A DNA stretch of 64,000 nt from assembly GCF_030409215.1 (NCBI RefSeq), contig NZ_JAUFPL010000017.1, positions 253,138 through 317,137 on the forward strand. The letters are read 5' to 3'. A program made the position numbers and the translations under genes. Source of the DNA: Halomonas ramblicola (GTDB taxonomy: Bacteria > Pseudomonadota > Gammaproteobacteria > Pseudomonadales > Halomonadaceae). Below are positions 1 through 8,482 of this stretch, piece after piece; within the stretch, counting starts at the first letter, position 1; every line of letters begins with the position of its first letter. The notes beneath the pieces are model-generated. The model was not told where the DNA came from, did not search any database, and saw only the letters and a program-made list of their open reading frames with translations.

Positions 1-192
1 GCGACCCTGGGAGTCGTTGAGGAGGGCCACCAGTTCCTGCTCCTGGCTCTCGTCGAGCTCGACCAGCTGATCGAGCTGGCTGACCTGCTCCTCGGCGCTG
101 GGCGCCTGCCCCTGGGGCATCTGCTGGGCGAGTGCCGGGGAGGCCAGTGCCAGGGAGAGGATCGAGAGGGCGAGGGGCTTGAGTCGGGTCAT
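1..192 (-). CDS. Exported small protein, C-terminus cut by window edge
   Basis: Reading the minus strand from an ATG at 192 gives 64 codons with no stop before the window edge. The first 22 residues are a clear signal peptide (basic start MTRLK, hydrophobic core, AxA-type end ALA before QQMPQG). The visible mature part is acidic and Gln/Glu-rich (EEQVSQLDQLVELDESQEQE) and probably helical. It lies divergent from nfo. I do not recognise the family; periplasmic Spy/CpxP-like or DUF-type proteins look similar at this length, but that is only a resemblance. The rest of the gene is outside the window. Confidence 0.7.
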   Translation of the reverse strand, partial: MTRLKPLALSILSLALASPALAQQMPQGQAPSAEEQVSQLDQLVELDESQEQELVALLNDSQGR

Positions 193-240
193 GAAAACTC
201 CGTTGCTGTTGAAGGGGGTATTACCGCACCTGAAAACGGA

Positions 241-258
241 CTGGGGTAGAATCCCCAG
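241..258 (+). promoter_or_regulatory. Inverted repeat enclosing a -10-like hexamer upstream of nfo
   Basis: CTGGGG-TAGAAT-CCCCAG: a perfect 6-bp inverted repeat whose 6-nt centre matches a sigma70 -10 box at 5 of 6 positions. It ends 38 nt before the nfo start. No good -35 is seen at 16-18 nt, so the promoter reading is tentative; it could also be a small hairpin or operator. Confidence 0.35.
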
Positions 259-296
259 ACAGTTCCCTGACAACACGAGGATGCGGTTCGTTCATC

Positions 297-1145
297 ATGA
301 AGTATCTAGGAGCCCATGTCAGCGCGGCGGGCGGCGTCGACCAGGCGGTATCGCGCGCCGTGGAGATCGGCGCCAACGCCTTCGCGCTGTTCACCAAGAA
401 CCAGCGCCAGTGGCGGGCCAAGCCGCTCGAGGACGCCACCATCGAGGCCTTTCGCGCCAGCTGCGAGAGGCACGGCTTCGGCTCGGGGCAGATCCTTCCC
501 CACGACAGCTACCTGATCAACCTGGGCCATCCGGAGGCGGAGGGGCTCGCCAAATCGCGGGCGGCCTTCCTCGACGAGATGCAGCGCTGCGAACAGTTGG
601 GCCTCTCGCTGCTCAATTTCCACCCCGGTAGCCACCTGAGGAAGATCGACGAGGGCGACTGCCTGGCGCGCATCGCCGAATCGATCGATCTGGCACTGGC
701 CGAGACCCGAGGCGTCACTGCGGTAATCGAGAACACCGCCGGCCAGGGCAGCAACCTCGGCTGGCGCTTCGAGCAGCTGGCCGAGATCATCGCCCGGGTC
801 GACGACAAGGCCCGGGTCGGGGTGTGCATCGACACCTGCCACGCCTTCGCCGCCGGCTACGACCTGCGCACGGCCGAAGCCACCACCGCCATGCTGGACG
901 AGCTCGACCGGGTGGTGGGCATCGAGTACCTGCGCGGCATGCACCTCAACGACGCCAAGAGCGAACTGGGCAGCCGAGTGGATCGTCACCACAGCCTGGG
1001 GCGGGGCAACATCGGCCTCGAATGCTTCACGACGCTGATGCGCGACCCGCGTACCGACGGCATCCCCATGGTGCTGGAGACCATCGAGCCGACCATCTGG
1101 CCCGACGAGATCGCCTGGCTGCGCGCCCAGGAGGAGGCCGCATGA
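297..1145 (+). CDS. nfo: Endonuclease IV (AP endonuclease)
   Basis: Class II apurinic/apyrimidinic endonuclease that cuts the backbone 5' of abasic sites in base-excision repair, a TIM barrel with a trinuclear zinc site. The 282-residue length matches E. coli Nfo (285). Family signatures are visible: the start [13 protein letters not shown], the zinc-ligand regions NFHPGS (around residue 108), VIENTAGQG (around 143), [11 protein letters not shown] (around 180), [11 protein letters not shown] and a conserved DRHHSLGRG (around 230), and the Glu near VLETIEPT. The stop overlaps the start of the following acetyltransferase gene (ATGA), so the two are probably co-transcribed. Very secure assignment. 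Confidence 0.97.
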   Translation: MKYLGAHVSAAGGVDQAVSRAVEIGANAFALFTKNQRQWRAKPLEDATIEAFRASCERHGFGSGQILPHDSYLINLGHPEAEGLAKSRAAFLDEMQRCEQLGLSLLNFHPGSHLRKIDEGDCLARIAESIDLALAETRGVTAVIENTAGQGSNLGWRFEQLAEIIARVDDKARVGVCIDTCHAFAAGYDLRTAEATTAMLDELDRVVGIEYLRGMHLNDAKSELGSRVDRHHSLGRGNIGLECFTTLMRDPRTDGIPMVLETIEPTIWPDEIAWLRAQEEAA

Positions 1146-1630
1146 TCACCCTCCGTGCCTATCGCCCCGAGGACTGGCCGGCCCTCTGGGCCTTCATCGA
1201 ACCGGTGTTCCGCGCCGGCGAGACCTATGCCGTGCCCCGCGACATCACCGAGCAGGACGCCCACCGCCTGTGGATCGAGCTGCCCCGTGCGGTGCGCGTG
1301 GTCGAGGTCGAGGACGGCCGGGTGCTGGGTACCTACTACCTCAAGCCCAACCAGGCGGGCCCCGGCGACCACGTCGCCAACTGCGGCTATATCGTCTCCC
1401 CGGCGGCACGCGGCCGCGGCCTGGCCGGGGCGATGTGCGAGCATTCCCTCGACCTGGCCCGGGAGCTGGGCTTCACCGCCATGCAATACAACCTAGTGGT
1501 GACCACCAACGAGGTGGCGGTGAAACTGTGGCAGAGGCACGGCTTCGCCATCGCCGGCACCCTGCCCCACGCCTTCCGCCACCCCGAACTCGGCCCCGTG
1601 GACGCCCATATCATGTACCGGCGGCTGTGA
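1142..1630 (+). CDS. GNAT family N-acetyltransferase
   Basis: A 162-residue acetyl-CoA-dependent acetyltransferase. The acetyl-CoA pyrophosphate-binding motif is seen as RGRGLAGAM at residues 90-98, with the preceding beta-strand CGYIVSP and the C-terminal motif [14 protein letters not shown] typical of GNAT proteins. The start was chosen at the ATG overlapping the nfo stop, since an upstream in-frame extension would run inside nfo. The substrate (small molecule, antibiotic or protein N-terminus) cannot be read from the sequence. Translational coupling to nfo suggests co-expression but does not prove a repair role. Confidence 0.88.
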   Translation: MITLRAYRPEDWPALWAFIEPVFRAGETYAVPRDITEQDAHRLWIELPRAVRVVEVEDGRVLGTYYLKPNQAGPGDHVANCGYIVSPAARGRGLAGAMCEHSLDLARELGFTAMQYNLVVTTNEVAVKLWQRHGFAIAGTLPHAFRHPELGPVDAHIMYRRL

Positions 1631-1735
1631 GCAGGACCCTCTCATCAGCGTGGTAGGGCCAGCCCGACCACGCCTTGACGCCCCGCCGGCCAGCGGCCAC
1701 GCTGGCCGGCATCCGCACCTCCCGGGAGACCCGAC

Positions 1736-1939
1736 GTGAGCCTGACCCGACACCTCCTGACGCCCATCGCCGGCCTCGCCCTGGCCCTGCTCGCCGGCTG
1801 CACCACCTACACCTTCGAAGACGGCCATCGCGAGACGGTGTGGGGCGTGCCGGCCGAGGACGAGACCCTGACTCCCGAAGAACGCCAGGCACAGCCGATC
1901 CGCTATCGCGAACCCGGCGAACTCCCCGAGACTCGCTAG
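1736..1939 (+). CDS. Small outer-membrane-type lipoprotein, unknown function
   Basis: A 67-residue protein with a GTG start placed 7 nt after a GGGAG ribosome site. Residues 1-21 form a lipoprotein signal peptide ending in the lipobox LLAGC with Cys22 as the lipidation site; TT follows Cys22, so there is no Asp+2 inner-membrane retention signal, consistent with outer membrane sorting. The mature part is polar and Glu/Pro-rich (EDETLTPEERQ) and has no recognised domain. The stop overlaps that of the convergent methyltransferase gene by 2 nt. Function unknown. Confidence 0.75.
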   Translation: MSLTRHLLTPIAGLALALLAGCTTYTFEDGHRETVWGVPAEDETLTPEERQAQPIRYREPGELPETR

Positions 1940-2553
1940 CCGGCGGGCTCGGGCCGGCGCAGCACCACGCTTAGGTTGTTGGCCGGCATCGCTACCGTCC
2001 GCGTGAGCGCCAGGCCATGGCGCTCGGCCTCGGCCGCCACCGCCTCCAGGTCGCGCACGCCCCAGCGCGGGTCGCGACGCCTGAGGTCGGCATCGAAGGC
2101 GGCATTGCTCGGGGCGGTGTGCTCGCCGCCCCGCCGGTAAGGACCGTAGAGGTAGAGTACCCCGTCCGGTGCCAGGCGCTCGCCGGCGCGGGCCATCAGC
2201 GCCTCGGTCACCGCCCAGGGCGAGATATGGAGGAGGTTGATGGCGACGATGGCATCGAAGGGCCCCGCCGGCCAGGCGGTGGCGTCGGTGGCATCCAGAT
2301 GGATCGGCGCGGCCAGGTTGGCCGGCCCGGCATGCTCGCGCCAGGTGGCGATGGAAACCAGCGCCGCGTCGCCGGGGTCGCTGGGTTGCCACGCCCAGCC
2401 GGGCATGGCGGTGGCACAGTACAGGGCGTGCTCGCCGCTGCCGCTGGCCAGCTCCAGCACCCGGGCCCGCGGCGGCAGCACCGATGCCAGCACCTCGAGG
2501 ATCGGCCGGCGGTTGCGGGCGGCGGCGGGGCTCCTGAGACGGGTGGCATGCAT
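1936..2553 (-). CDS. DUF938 family SAM-dependent methyltransferase
   Basis: A 205-residue class I methyltransferase-like protein of the DUF938 family. SAM-binding motif I is RVLELASGSGEHA at residues 31-43; motif II-like acidic residue in IHLDATDA and the following INLLHISPW and LYLYGPYRRGG segments are characteristic of DUF938. The substrate is not known for this family. It is the last gene of the minus-strand oxidase cluster, 65 nt after the subunit IV gene, so it may be co-transcribed with the oxidase genes, though the family is also found in other contexts. Start at the ATG of MHATRL gives the usual family N-terminus. Confidence 0.82.
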   Translation of the reverse strand: MHATRLRSPAAARNRRPILEVLASVLPPRARVLELASGSGEHALYCATAMPGWAWQPSDPGDAALVSIATWREHAGPANLAAPIHLDATDATAWPAGPFDAIVAINLLHISPWAVTEALMARAGERLAPDGVLYLYGPYRRGGEHTAPSNAAFDADLRRRDPRWGVRDLEAVAAEAERHGLALTRTVAMPANNLSVVLRRPEPAG

Positions 2554-2618
2554 GGTGGGGTCACCTGGCGATGGGCGTACCCGCGATGGTACCGGCCTGC
2601 CCAGGCCCTGTCTGCCAG

Positions 2619-2936
2619 TCACTGCAGGAAGCCGGCCAGGCGGTTCGACAGCACGTGCTGTCCCTCGATGGCCATCAGCAGCATCAGGAACAGCAGCACC
2701 CCGGGGGGCACCAGCACCGCACAGATCAGCGCCAGGCGTTCCCAAACCAGGTGCATGAACACCGCCATGATCAGGCCCGCCTTGAGCAGCATGAACAGGG
2801 TGATCAGGAACCACTTCAGGTAGCCCTCGAACCCCGTCACGTCCACCAGGTAGGAGAGGACGCTGAGCACGAAGAGCATGAACCATACCCAGAGGTAGGT
2901 ACTGAGGGGATGTTGTTGGCCTTCGCCCTTTGCCAT
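2619..2936 (-). CDS. Cytochrome c oxidase subunit IV family protein
   Basis: A 105-residue membrane protein with three predicted helices (about residues 14-32, 42-62 and 66-90), the layout of the small prokaryotic cytochrome oxidase subunit IV (COX4_pro) family. The segment MLLKAGLIMAVFMHLVWE with its conserved Lys and His-Leu is the family hallmark. It is thought to stabilise the oxidase core. It follows the subunit III gene after 21 nt in the oxidase operon. Confidence 0.85.
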   Translation of the reverse strand: MAKGEGQQHPLSTYLWVWFMLFVLSVLSYLVDVTGFEGYLKWFLITLFMLLKAGLIMAVFMHLVWERLALICAVLVPPGVLLFLMLLMAIEGQHVLSNRLAGFLQ

Positions 2937-2957
2937 CTCGACCTCCCGGCTCGCGCC

Positions 2958-3668
2958 TCACCAGAGATAGAAGAATGCGAAGATGAAGACCCAGACCAGG
3001 TCGACGAAGTGCCAGTAGAGGCCCAGGGTCTCGACCATCTCGTAGCGCCCCCGGCGACCGGTCAGGAAGCCCGGTCGCTGCGCCTCCAGCGAGCCGCGCA
3101 TCACCTTGACCGCCATGATCACCAGGAAGAGCACGCCGAAGCTCACGTGGGTGCCGTGGAAGCCGGTGATCAGGAAGAAGGTGGCGCCGAACTGCTCCGC
3201 CCCCCAGGGATTGCCCCAGGGCCGCACGCCCTCGTGGATCAGCTTGGTCCACTCGAAGGCCTGCATCCCCACGAAGCTGGCTCCCAGCAGGGCGGTGAGG
3301 ATCAGCAGTCCCCCGGTGGCCAGGCGCCGCCGTTCGTAGCCGCACTTGACCGCCAGCGCCATGGTGCCGCTGCTGCTGATCAGGATGAAGGTCATGATGG
3401 CGATCAGCAGCAGCGGCACGTGGTGGCCGCCCACCTCCAGGGCGAACACCTCGCTGGCGTTGGGCCAGGGGGCGGTGGCGGTGATCCGCGCCGCCATGTA
3501 GCCGACCAGGAAGCAGGCGAAGATGAAGATGTCGCTGAGCAGGAAGCCCCACATCATCGCCTTGCTCCAGGGCACCTCCTTGAAGGCCCGCTGATCGGAA
3601 GCCAGGTCGCCGACCATCCCCCTCAGGCCGGGCTCCAGGAAAGGGTCGCGTAGCGTCGACTTGGCCAT
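2958..3668 (-). CDS. ctaE: Cytochrome c oxidase subunit III
   Basis: A 236-residue haem-copper oxidase subunit III, short five-helix type. Hallmarks are FHGTHV and the C-terminal GLYWHFVDLVWVFIF, plus the early LLSDIFIFACF helix. Subunit III binds lipid and sustains proton uptake by subunit I; it carries no cofactor. It sits 15 nt after a second, divergent subunit III-like gene, so the operon encodes two members of the same family, and this one keeps the canonical YWHFVDxVW acidic residue. Confidence 0.93.
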   Translation of the reverse strand: MAKSTLRDPFLEPGLRGMVGDLASDQRAFKEVPWSKAMMWGFLLSDIFIFACFLVGYMAARITATAPWPNASEVFALEVGGHHVPLLLIAIMTFILISSSGTMALAVKCGYERRRLATGGLLILTALLGASFVGMQAFEWTKLIHEGVRPWGNPWGAEQFGATFFLITGFHGTHVSFGVLFLVIMAVKVMRGSLEAQRPGFLTGRRGRYEMVETLGLYWHFVDLVWVFIFAFFYLW

Positions 3669-3683
3669 GGTGTCGTCCTCCCT

Positions 3684-4346
3684 TCAGGTCGCCAGCAAGA
3701 GGCCGAACAGCAGGGCCCAGACCAGCAGCAGGAAATGCCAGTAGAGCGCGCACAGTTCGACGCCGGCACGCAGGCTGGTCGCATCGGCGCCGCCGCCAAG
3801 CCTCGCCAGGACGCGCCCCCAGGCCACCAGGCCGCCCAGCAGGTGCGCCCCGTGCAGGGCGGTCAGCAGGTAGAAGAAGGCATTGGCCGGATTGGCGGCC
3901 AGGTAGTAGCCGGCTGCCTCGAGGCGTTGCCAGGCCAGCAGCTGGCCGATCAGGAAGGCCAGGGTGAAGCCGCCGCCCGCGGCCAGCGCCTGACGCAGCC
4001 GACGTGCCTGGCCGCGGGCGGCGGCGCGCCAGGCCAGCTGCAGGGCCAGGCTGGCCAGCACCAGGGCCGCGCTGTTCGCCCACAGCAGGCCGGGCAGCGG
4101 CACGGGGCGCCAGTCCGCGCCCATCTCCATGCGCATCAGGTAGGCGCTGACGGTCAGGGCGAAGACCGAGACCACCACCGCCAGGAACGCCACCAGCCCC
4201 ACCCGCGATGCGGTGAAGGCGGCGGGGATGCTCGCCGGTCGCTGCCCCGAATCCGCAACCCAGGGGCGCACGGCGATCGATTGTCGCAGCAGCCAGCCGA
4301 CGAAGGCCGCCATCATCAGGGCGATCAGGATCAGGGTTACCGTCAT
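3684..4346 (-). CDS. Second subunit III-like cytochrome oxidase protein
   Basis: A 220-residue multi-helix membrane protein of the haem-copper oxidase subunit III superfamily: LHGAHLLGG matches the family HGxH motif, and CALYWHFLLLVWALLF matches the final helix. In that helix the usual acidic residue of YWHFVDxVW is replaced by Leu (YWHFLLLVW), and the N-terminal half resembles a separate helix pair with a charged loop. It overlaps the ctaD stop by 4 nt, so it is translated with subunit I. It may be an extra structural subunit in place of, or in addition to, the standard one. The family call is firm, the role inferred. Confidence 0.82.
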   Translation of the reverse strand: MTVTLILIALMMAAFVGWLLRQSIAVRPWVADSGQRPASIPAAFTASRVGLVAFLAVVVSVFALTVSAYLMRMEMGADWRPVPLPGLLWANSAALVLASLALQLAWRAAARGQARRLRQALAAGGGFTLAFLIGQLLAWQRLEAAGYYLAANPANAFFYLLTALHGAHLLGGLVAWGRVLARLGGGADATSLRAGVELCALYWHFLLLVWALLFGLLLAT

Positions 4347-6142
4347 GCCGTCCCTCCTCGCCCGGCGTCGGGCTCACGCTCCACCGCCTGGGGCGGCACG
4401 TTCTGCGGAATGAAGTCCTGCTTCACCCCGGGCACGCTGTAGTCGTAGGGCCAGCGGTAGACCACCGGGAGTTCGTCGCCGAAGTTGCCGTGGCGCGGCG
4501 GGGTGTGGGGCGTCTGCCACTCCAGGGTAGTGGCCTGCCAGGGATTGGGCCCCGCCTCGCGGCCACGGGAGTAGCTCCAGGCCAGGTTGAACAGGAACAG
4601 CAACTGGGCGAAGGCGACGATGAAGGCGGCCACGCTGATGCCGGCGTTCAGGGCCTGTACGGAATCCGAGATGAAGGTCGTCTCGCCATAGGCGTAGTAG
4701 CGCCGCGGCACTCCCTCCAGTCCGATGAAGTGCATGGGATAGTAGATGGCGTAGGTGCCCAGGAAGGTGATCCAGAAGTGGAGCTTGCCCAGGGTGTCGT
4801 TGAGCAGGCGCCCGGTCATCTTGGGATACCAGTGGTAGATGGCGCCGAAGATCACCAGGATGGGCGCCACGGCCATCACCATGTGGAAGTGGCCGACGAC
4901 GAAGTAGGTGTCGGAGAGCGGCACGTCCACGGTGACGTTGCCCAGGAAGAGCCCACTCAGCCCGCCGTTGACGAAGGTGAACAGGAAGCCGATGGAGAAC
5001 AGCATGGGCACCGTCAGGCGAATGTTGCCCCGCCACAGGGTCAGCACCCAGTTGTAGACCTTGATCGCCGTGGGTACGGCGATGATCAGGGTGGTGGTGG
5101 CGAACAGGAAGCCGAAGTAGGGGCTCATGCCGCTGACGTACATGTGGTGGGCCCAGACCACGAAGCTCAGCGAGCCGATGATGATGATCGCCCAGACCAT
5201 CATGCGGTAGCCGAAGATGTTCTTGCGTGCATGGGTGGCGATCAGGTCGGAGACGATGCCGAAGGCCGGCAGTGCCACGATATAGACCTCGGGATGGCCG
5301 AAGAACCAGAACAGGTGCTGGAAGAGCAGCGGGCTGCCCCCCTGGTGGTCGCCGCCCTCCCCCGTGGACAGCATCTCCGGCATGAAGAAGCTGGTGCCGA
5401 GCAGGCGGTCCATGAGCATCATCAGCACCGCCACGAACAGGGCGGGAAAGGCCAGCAGCGCCATCACCGTGGCCATGAAGATGCCCCACACCGTCAGCGG
5501 CAGGCGCATCAGCGTCATGCCCCGGGTGCGCGCCTGGAGCACCGTCACCACATAGTTGAGCCCGCCCATGGTGAAGCCGACGATGAACACCGCCAGCGAC
5601 ACCAGCATCAGCACGATGCCGGCATCGATCCCCGGGGTGCCCGGACTGATCGCCTGGGGCGGATAGAGGGTCCAGCCGGCCCCGGTGTTGCCGCCGGCCA
5701 CGAAGAAGCCCGCCACCAGGATCAGCACCGACGCCAGGTAGACCCAGTAGCTGAGCATGTTGAGGTAGGGAAAGGCCATGTCCCGGGCGCCGCACATCAG
5801 CGGGATCAGGTAGTTACCGAAGCCGCCGAGGAAGATGGCGGTGAGCAGGTAGACCACCATGATCATGCCGTGCATGGTCACGTACTGCAGGTAGCTGCCC
5901 GGATCGATGATCGAAAGGCTGTTGGGGAAGCCCAGCTGCAGGCGCATCAGCAACGACAGTACCAGGGCCACCAGGCCGATCGCCGTGGCGGTCAGGCCGT
6001 ACTGGACCGCGATGACCTTGGCGTCCTGGCTCCACACGTACTTGCCGATGAACCCCTTGGGATGAGGCAGCTCCATCTCGCCCACCTCGGCCGGCGGGGC
6101 ATAGCGGCTGGCATCGTACTCGCGCTCGGCCATGTGGTTCAC
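4343..6142 (-). CDS. ctaD: Cytochrome c oxidase subunit I
   Basis: Catalytic subunit of a haem-copper O2 reductase in the inner membrane (599 residues, at least 12 helices). Visible ligands: haem a His in VTMHGMIMVVY, CuB His-Tyr in FFGHPEVY (the Tyr that cross-links to His, with the A-type Glu), CuB His-His in VWAHHMYVSG, and haem a3/haem a His in VVGHFHMVMA. D-channel residues are present (GFGNY, GARDMAFPYLNMLSYW). These mark an A1-type proton-pumping oxidase. The gene overlaps ctaC upstream by 4 nt and the subunit III-like gene downstream by 4 nt. Confidence 0.97.
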   Translation of the reverse strand: MNHMAEREYDASRYAPPAEVGEMELPHPKGFIGKYVWSQDAKVIAVQYGLTATAIGLVALVLSLLMRLQLGFPNSLSIIDPGSYLQYVTMHGMIMVVYLLTAIFLGGFGNYLIPLMCGARDMAFPYLNMLSYWVYLASVLILVAGFFVAGGNTGAGWTLYPPQAISPGTPGIDAGIVLMLVSLAVFIVGFTMGGLNYVVTVLQARTRGMTLMRLPLTVWGIFMATVMALLAFPALFVAVLMMLMDRLLGTSFFMPEMLSTGEGGDHQGGSPLLFQHLFWFFGHPEVYIVALPAFGIVSDLIATHARKNIFGYRMMVWAIIIIGSLSFVVWAHHMYVSGMSPYFGFLFATTTLIIAVPTAIKVYNWVLTLWRGNIRLTVPMLFSIGFLFTFVNGGLSGLFLGNVTVDVPLSDTYFVVGHFHMVMAVAPILVIFGAIYHWYPKMTGRLLNDTLGKLHFWITFLGTYAIYYPMHFIGLEGVPRRYYAYGETTFISDSVQALNAGISVAAFIVAFAQLLFLFNLAWSYSRGREAGPNPWQATTLEWQTPHTPPRHGNFGDELPVVYRWPYDYSVPGVKQDFIPQNVPPQAVEREPDAGRGGTA

Positions 6143-7539
6143 TCCTCCGTGTCATCGGGGGCATTCGCTGCCGATGCCCCGCCCTCGGCCAGGCTGCCGA
6201 TATAGGCCACCACGTCGCGGATGGCGGTGTCGTCCACCAGGACCTGGGCCATGTCGACCATCTGGCTGCCGTAGGCATCCCGGGGATGGCGGCCGCGGAC
6301 GCCCTCGCGGAAGTTGTGGAGCTGGCGCACCAGGTACCAGTCGTCCATGCCCGCCAGGCGCGGCGCCTTGAAGGCCTGCCGGCCCTGACCGTCGGCACCG
6401 TGGCAGCTGGCGCAGCTGCGATAGAGCACCTCGCCGCGCCGCTCGTCGCCGGTGATGGTGGAGCGCGTGGGCTCGACCGGTAGCGTCTCGATATGGGCGA
6501 CGAGGTCCTCGATCGCCGCCGGGTCCTCCAGCGACTGGGCGAAGGGACGCATCTGCTGCCCGAAGCGGTCCGCCTCGTGCTCGCCCCTGGCGCCGGTGCG
6601 GAAGTTGCGCAGTTGGCGCCTCAGGTAGTCGGCATCCAGCCCGGCCAGGCGGGGGGCATTGGTGGCCTGCTGGCCCCCGCCCTGGGGGCCGTGGCAGGCC
6701 ACGCAGGCGGCGAAGTGTTGCTGGCCGGCCTCGGGGTCGCCCGGGCCGCGTTCGGCCAGTTCGCCGTGGGTGGGCTGTTCGGCGAGCCAGGCCTCGAAGC
6801 GTTCGGCTTCCACCACCTCGACCCGGCCGCGCATTGCGAAATGGGCGATGCCGCACAGCTCCGCGCAAACCGCCTCGAACTCCCCGGTGCGGGTGGGGGT
6901 GAACCAGAAGTAGGAGCGCTGCCCCGGGATGGCGTCCATCTTGGCGCGGAAGGGAGCAACCTTGAAGTTGTGCAGCACGTCCTTGGAGCGCAGCAGCATC
7001 TTCACGGGACGGTCGACGGGCAGCAACACGCGGGGCTCGTTCACCAGGACGTCGTCCTCGCCGTGGGGATCCTCGGGGTCGATGCCGTAAGGGTTGTCCG
7101 TGTCCACCAGGCCGTTGCGTGCCGCGCCGAACTCGCCGTCCTCGCCGGGGAAACGGAAGCTCCAGTGCCACTGCTGGCCGACCACCTCGACCTCGTGAGC
7201 GTCGTCCGGCACGCTGACGAAGGCGCCCCATACGAAGAGCCCCGGCGCCAGCAGGGCCGCGATGCCCACCGTGGTGATCCCCGTCAGCCAGAGTTCCAGC
7301 CGCTTGTTCTCCGGCTCGTAGTAAGCCCGGCCCTGACCCCGGTCACGGAAGCGGATCAGGGCCACGACCATGAACAGCGTCACGGCCACGAACACCGCCC
7401 CGGTGACCCAGAAGGAGATGACGATGGTCTGGTCGATGGCTCCCCAGTTGGAGGCCAGCGGGGTCAGTTGCCACGGGCTCAGGAAGTAGAAGAGCACCGA
7501 CCCCCCCGCCAGCACGATCAGCGCAATCGCAATCGCCAT
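6139..7539 (-). CDS. ctaC: Cytochrome c oxidase subunit II with two fused cytochrome c domains
   Basis: A 466-residue subunit II. The start was set at the ATG with an AAGGAGGG ribosome site 7 nt upstream. N-terminal hydrophobic segments at about 1-23, 39-62 and 83-107 anchor it. The periplasmic cupredoxin domain keeps the CuA ligands His190 and Cys225-x3-Cys229-x3-His233-x2-Met236 (CAELCGIAHFAM). Then follow two cytochrome c domains with CxxCH at 279-283 (CVACH) and 386-390 (CASCH) and distal Met candidates in FGQQMRPF and YGSQMVDM. Subunit II usually has none or one haem c domain, so two is notable: electrons may pass through two haems c to CuA without a separate soluble donor. Confidence 0.95.
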   Translation of the reverse strand: MAIAIALIVLAGGSVLFYFLSPWQLTPLASNWGAIDQTIVISFWVTGAVFVAVTLFMVVALIRFRDRGQGRAYYEPENKRLELWLTGITTVGIAALLAPGLFVWGAFVSVPDDAHEVEVVGQQWHWSFRFPGEDGEFGAARNGLVDTDNPYGIDPEDPHGEDDVLVNEPRVLLPVDRPVKMLLRSKDVLHNFKVAPFRAKMDAIPGQRSYFWFTPTRTGEFEAVCAELCGIAHFAMRGRVEVVEAERFEAWLAEQPTHGELAERGPGDPEAGQQHFAACVACHGPQGGGQQATNAPRLAGLDADYLRRQLRNFRTGARGEHEADRFGQQMRPFAQSLEDPAAIEDLVAHIETLPVEPTRSTITGDERRGEVLYRSCASCHGADGQGRQAFKAPRLAGMDDWYLVRQLHNFREGVRGRHPRDAYGSQMVDMAQVLVDDTAIRDVVAYIGSLAEGGASAANAPDDTEE

Positions 7540-7599
7540 CGGCGTTCCCTCCTTTTTACGCCACCGCCAGGCCCGCCGGCCGGCGGTCATCTCCTGCGA

Positions 7600-8136
7600 T
7601 CAGGCTCCCGTTCCCCAATGGTGCTTGAGCTCCGATCGGGTCACCTTGTCGATCACCACCTCGGGATGGTGGCGATGGATGATCGAGTAGATAGCCTCCT
7701 CCCGCTCGTTGGGGACATCGACCATCATCAGGAAGGCGCCCTCATGGAGTTCATGCTCGTACTTGTCGACCTTCACGTCGTGCACCGAGACGCCGACCAT
7801 GGTGCTGGTCCAGATGCCGAAGAGACCGCCGAATACCCCCATGCCCGCGATCAGGGCGACGATGCCCAGGGGACCGAACTCCTCGCCGAGGCCATAGTAG
7901 ACCGCGACGCCCAGCACGCAGCCGAGCGGCAGTCCGAACTTGAGGCCACGCCAGGCGGCGTGGACCACGTCCGAGGTCTGGCGCAGGGTGGCGTTGTTGA
8001 CGCCGCGCTGCTCCAGCGCCTGCCAGTCGCGGCCGGTGACGTGCACCTGCTGCTTGGTCAGCCCGAGCTCATCCAGCTCGTGGGCGATGTTGACCGTGGT
8101 GTCCAGGTCAGGGGTCAGGAAGTAGAGACGCTGCAT
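7600..8136 (-). CDS. DUF1269-type membrane protein
   Basis: A 178-residue protein with a soluble N-terminal part that resembles a ferredoxin-like or ACT-like fold (LYFLTPDLDTTVNIAHELDE), a hydrophobic glycine-rich region at about residues 67-110 (likely two helices) and a polar C-terminus rich in His. I place it in the DUF1269 group, where function is unknown. Its ATG at 8136 has GGAGGG upstream. It reads toward ctaC with 60 nt between, so it could be the first gene of the oxidase operon, but a separate ctaC promoter cannot be excluded. Confidence 0.72.
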   Translation of the reverse strand: MQRLYFLTPDLDTTVNIAHELDELGLTKQQVHVTGRDWQALEQRGVNNATLRQTSDVVHAAWRGLKFGLPLGCVLGVAVYYGLGEEFGPLGIVALIAGMGVFGGLFGIWTSTMVGVSVHDVKVDKYEHELHEGAFLMMVDVPNEREEAIYSIIHRHHPEVVIDKVTRSELKHHWGTGA

Positions 8137-8482
8137 GTCACGCCCTCCGTTCGCTGGGGGACGACCAGGCGCCATGGGGCAGCCTTGCACTGCCCTGTGC
8201 CCGGTGCTCCACTTCCCTTCGGCTGTGTAGGGTGCGGCGCCGACGTTGGCCGCCCTGTCGAATATGCTCTCCCTCAAGGTTGTCGATAATCGTCGTATCG
8301 GCAAGTTCCAATATCCGCCGCGGCCACCTCCGGCGGCGCCACGAAGTGGCGGGCACCCCCGGGGCGAACTAGCCTGAGTGTCGCATCCTGTTGCGATCCG
8401 CAACGCCCGGGCGGGCGTCGCACCTCGTGCAGATGGCAGGAACATCGATTCCAGCAACCGTGCCGCAACGGAGGGAGCAGTC
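8137..8482. other. Intergenic region between divergent DUF1269 and ABC binding-protein genes
   Basis: About 346 nt. No convincing gene: the open frames that cross it lack ribosome sites or family features. It must hold both divergent promoters. On the minus strand a weak TTATCG - 17 nt - CATATT pair is seen, and there is an imperfect inverted repeat (TTGTCGAT and ATCGGCAA). No clear operator or terminator. Confidence 0.5.

Noticed and set aside
6493..8289. 598-codon plus-strand open frame
   Set aside because: Antisense to ctaC and the DUF1269 gene, no recognised feature.
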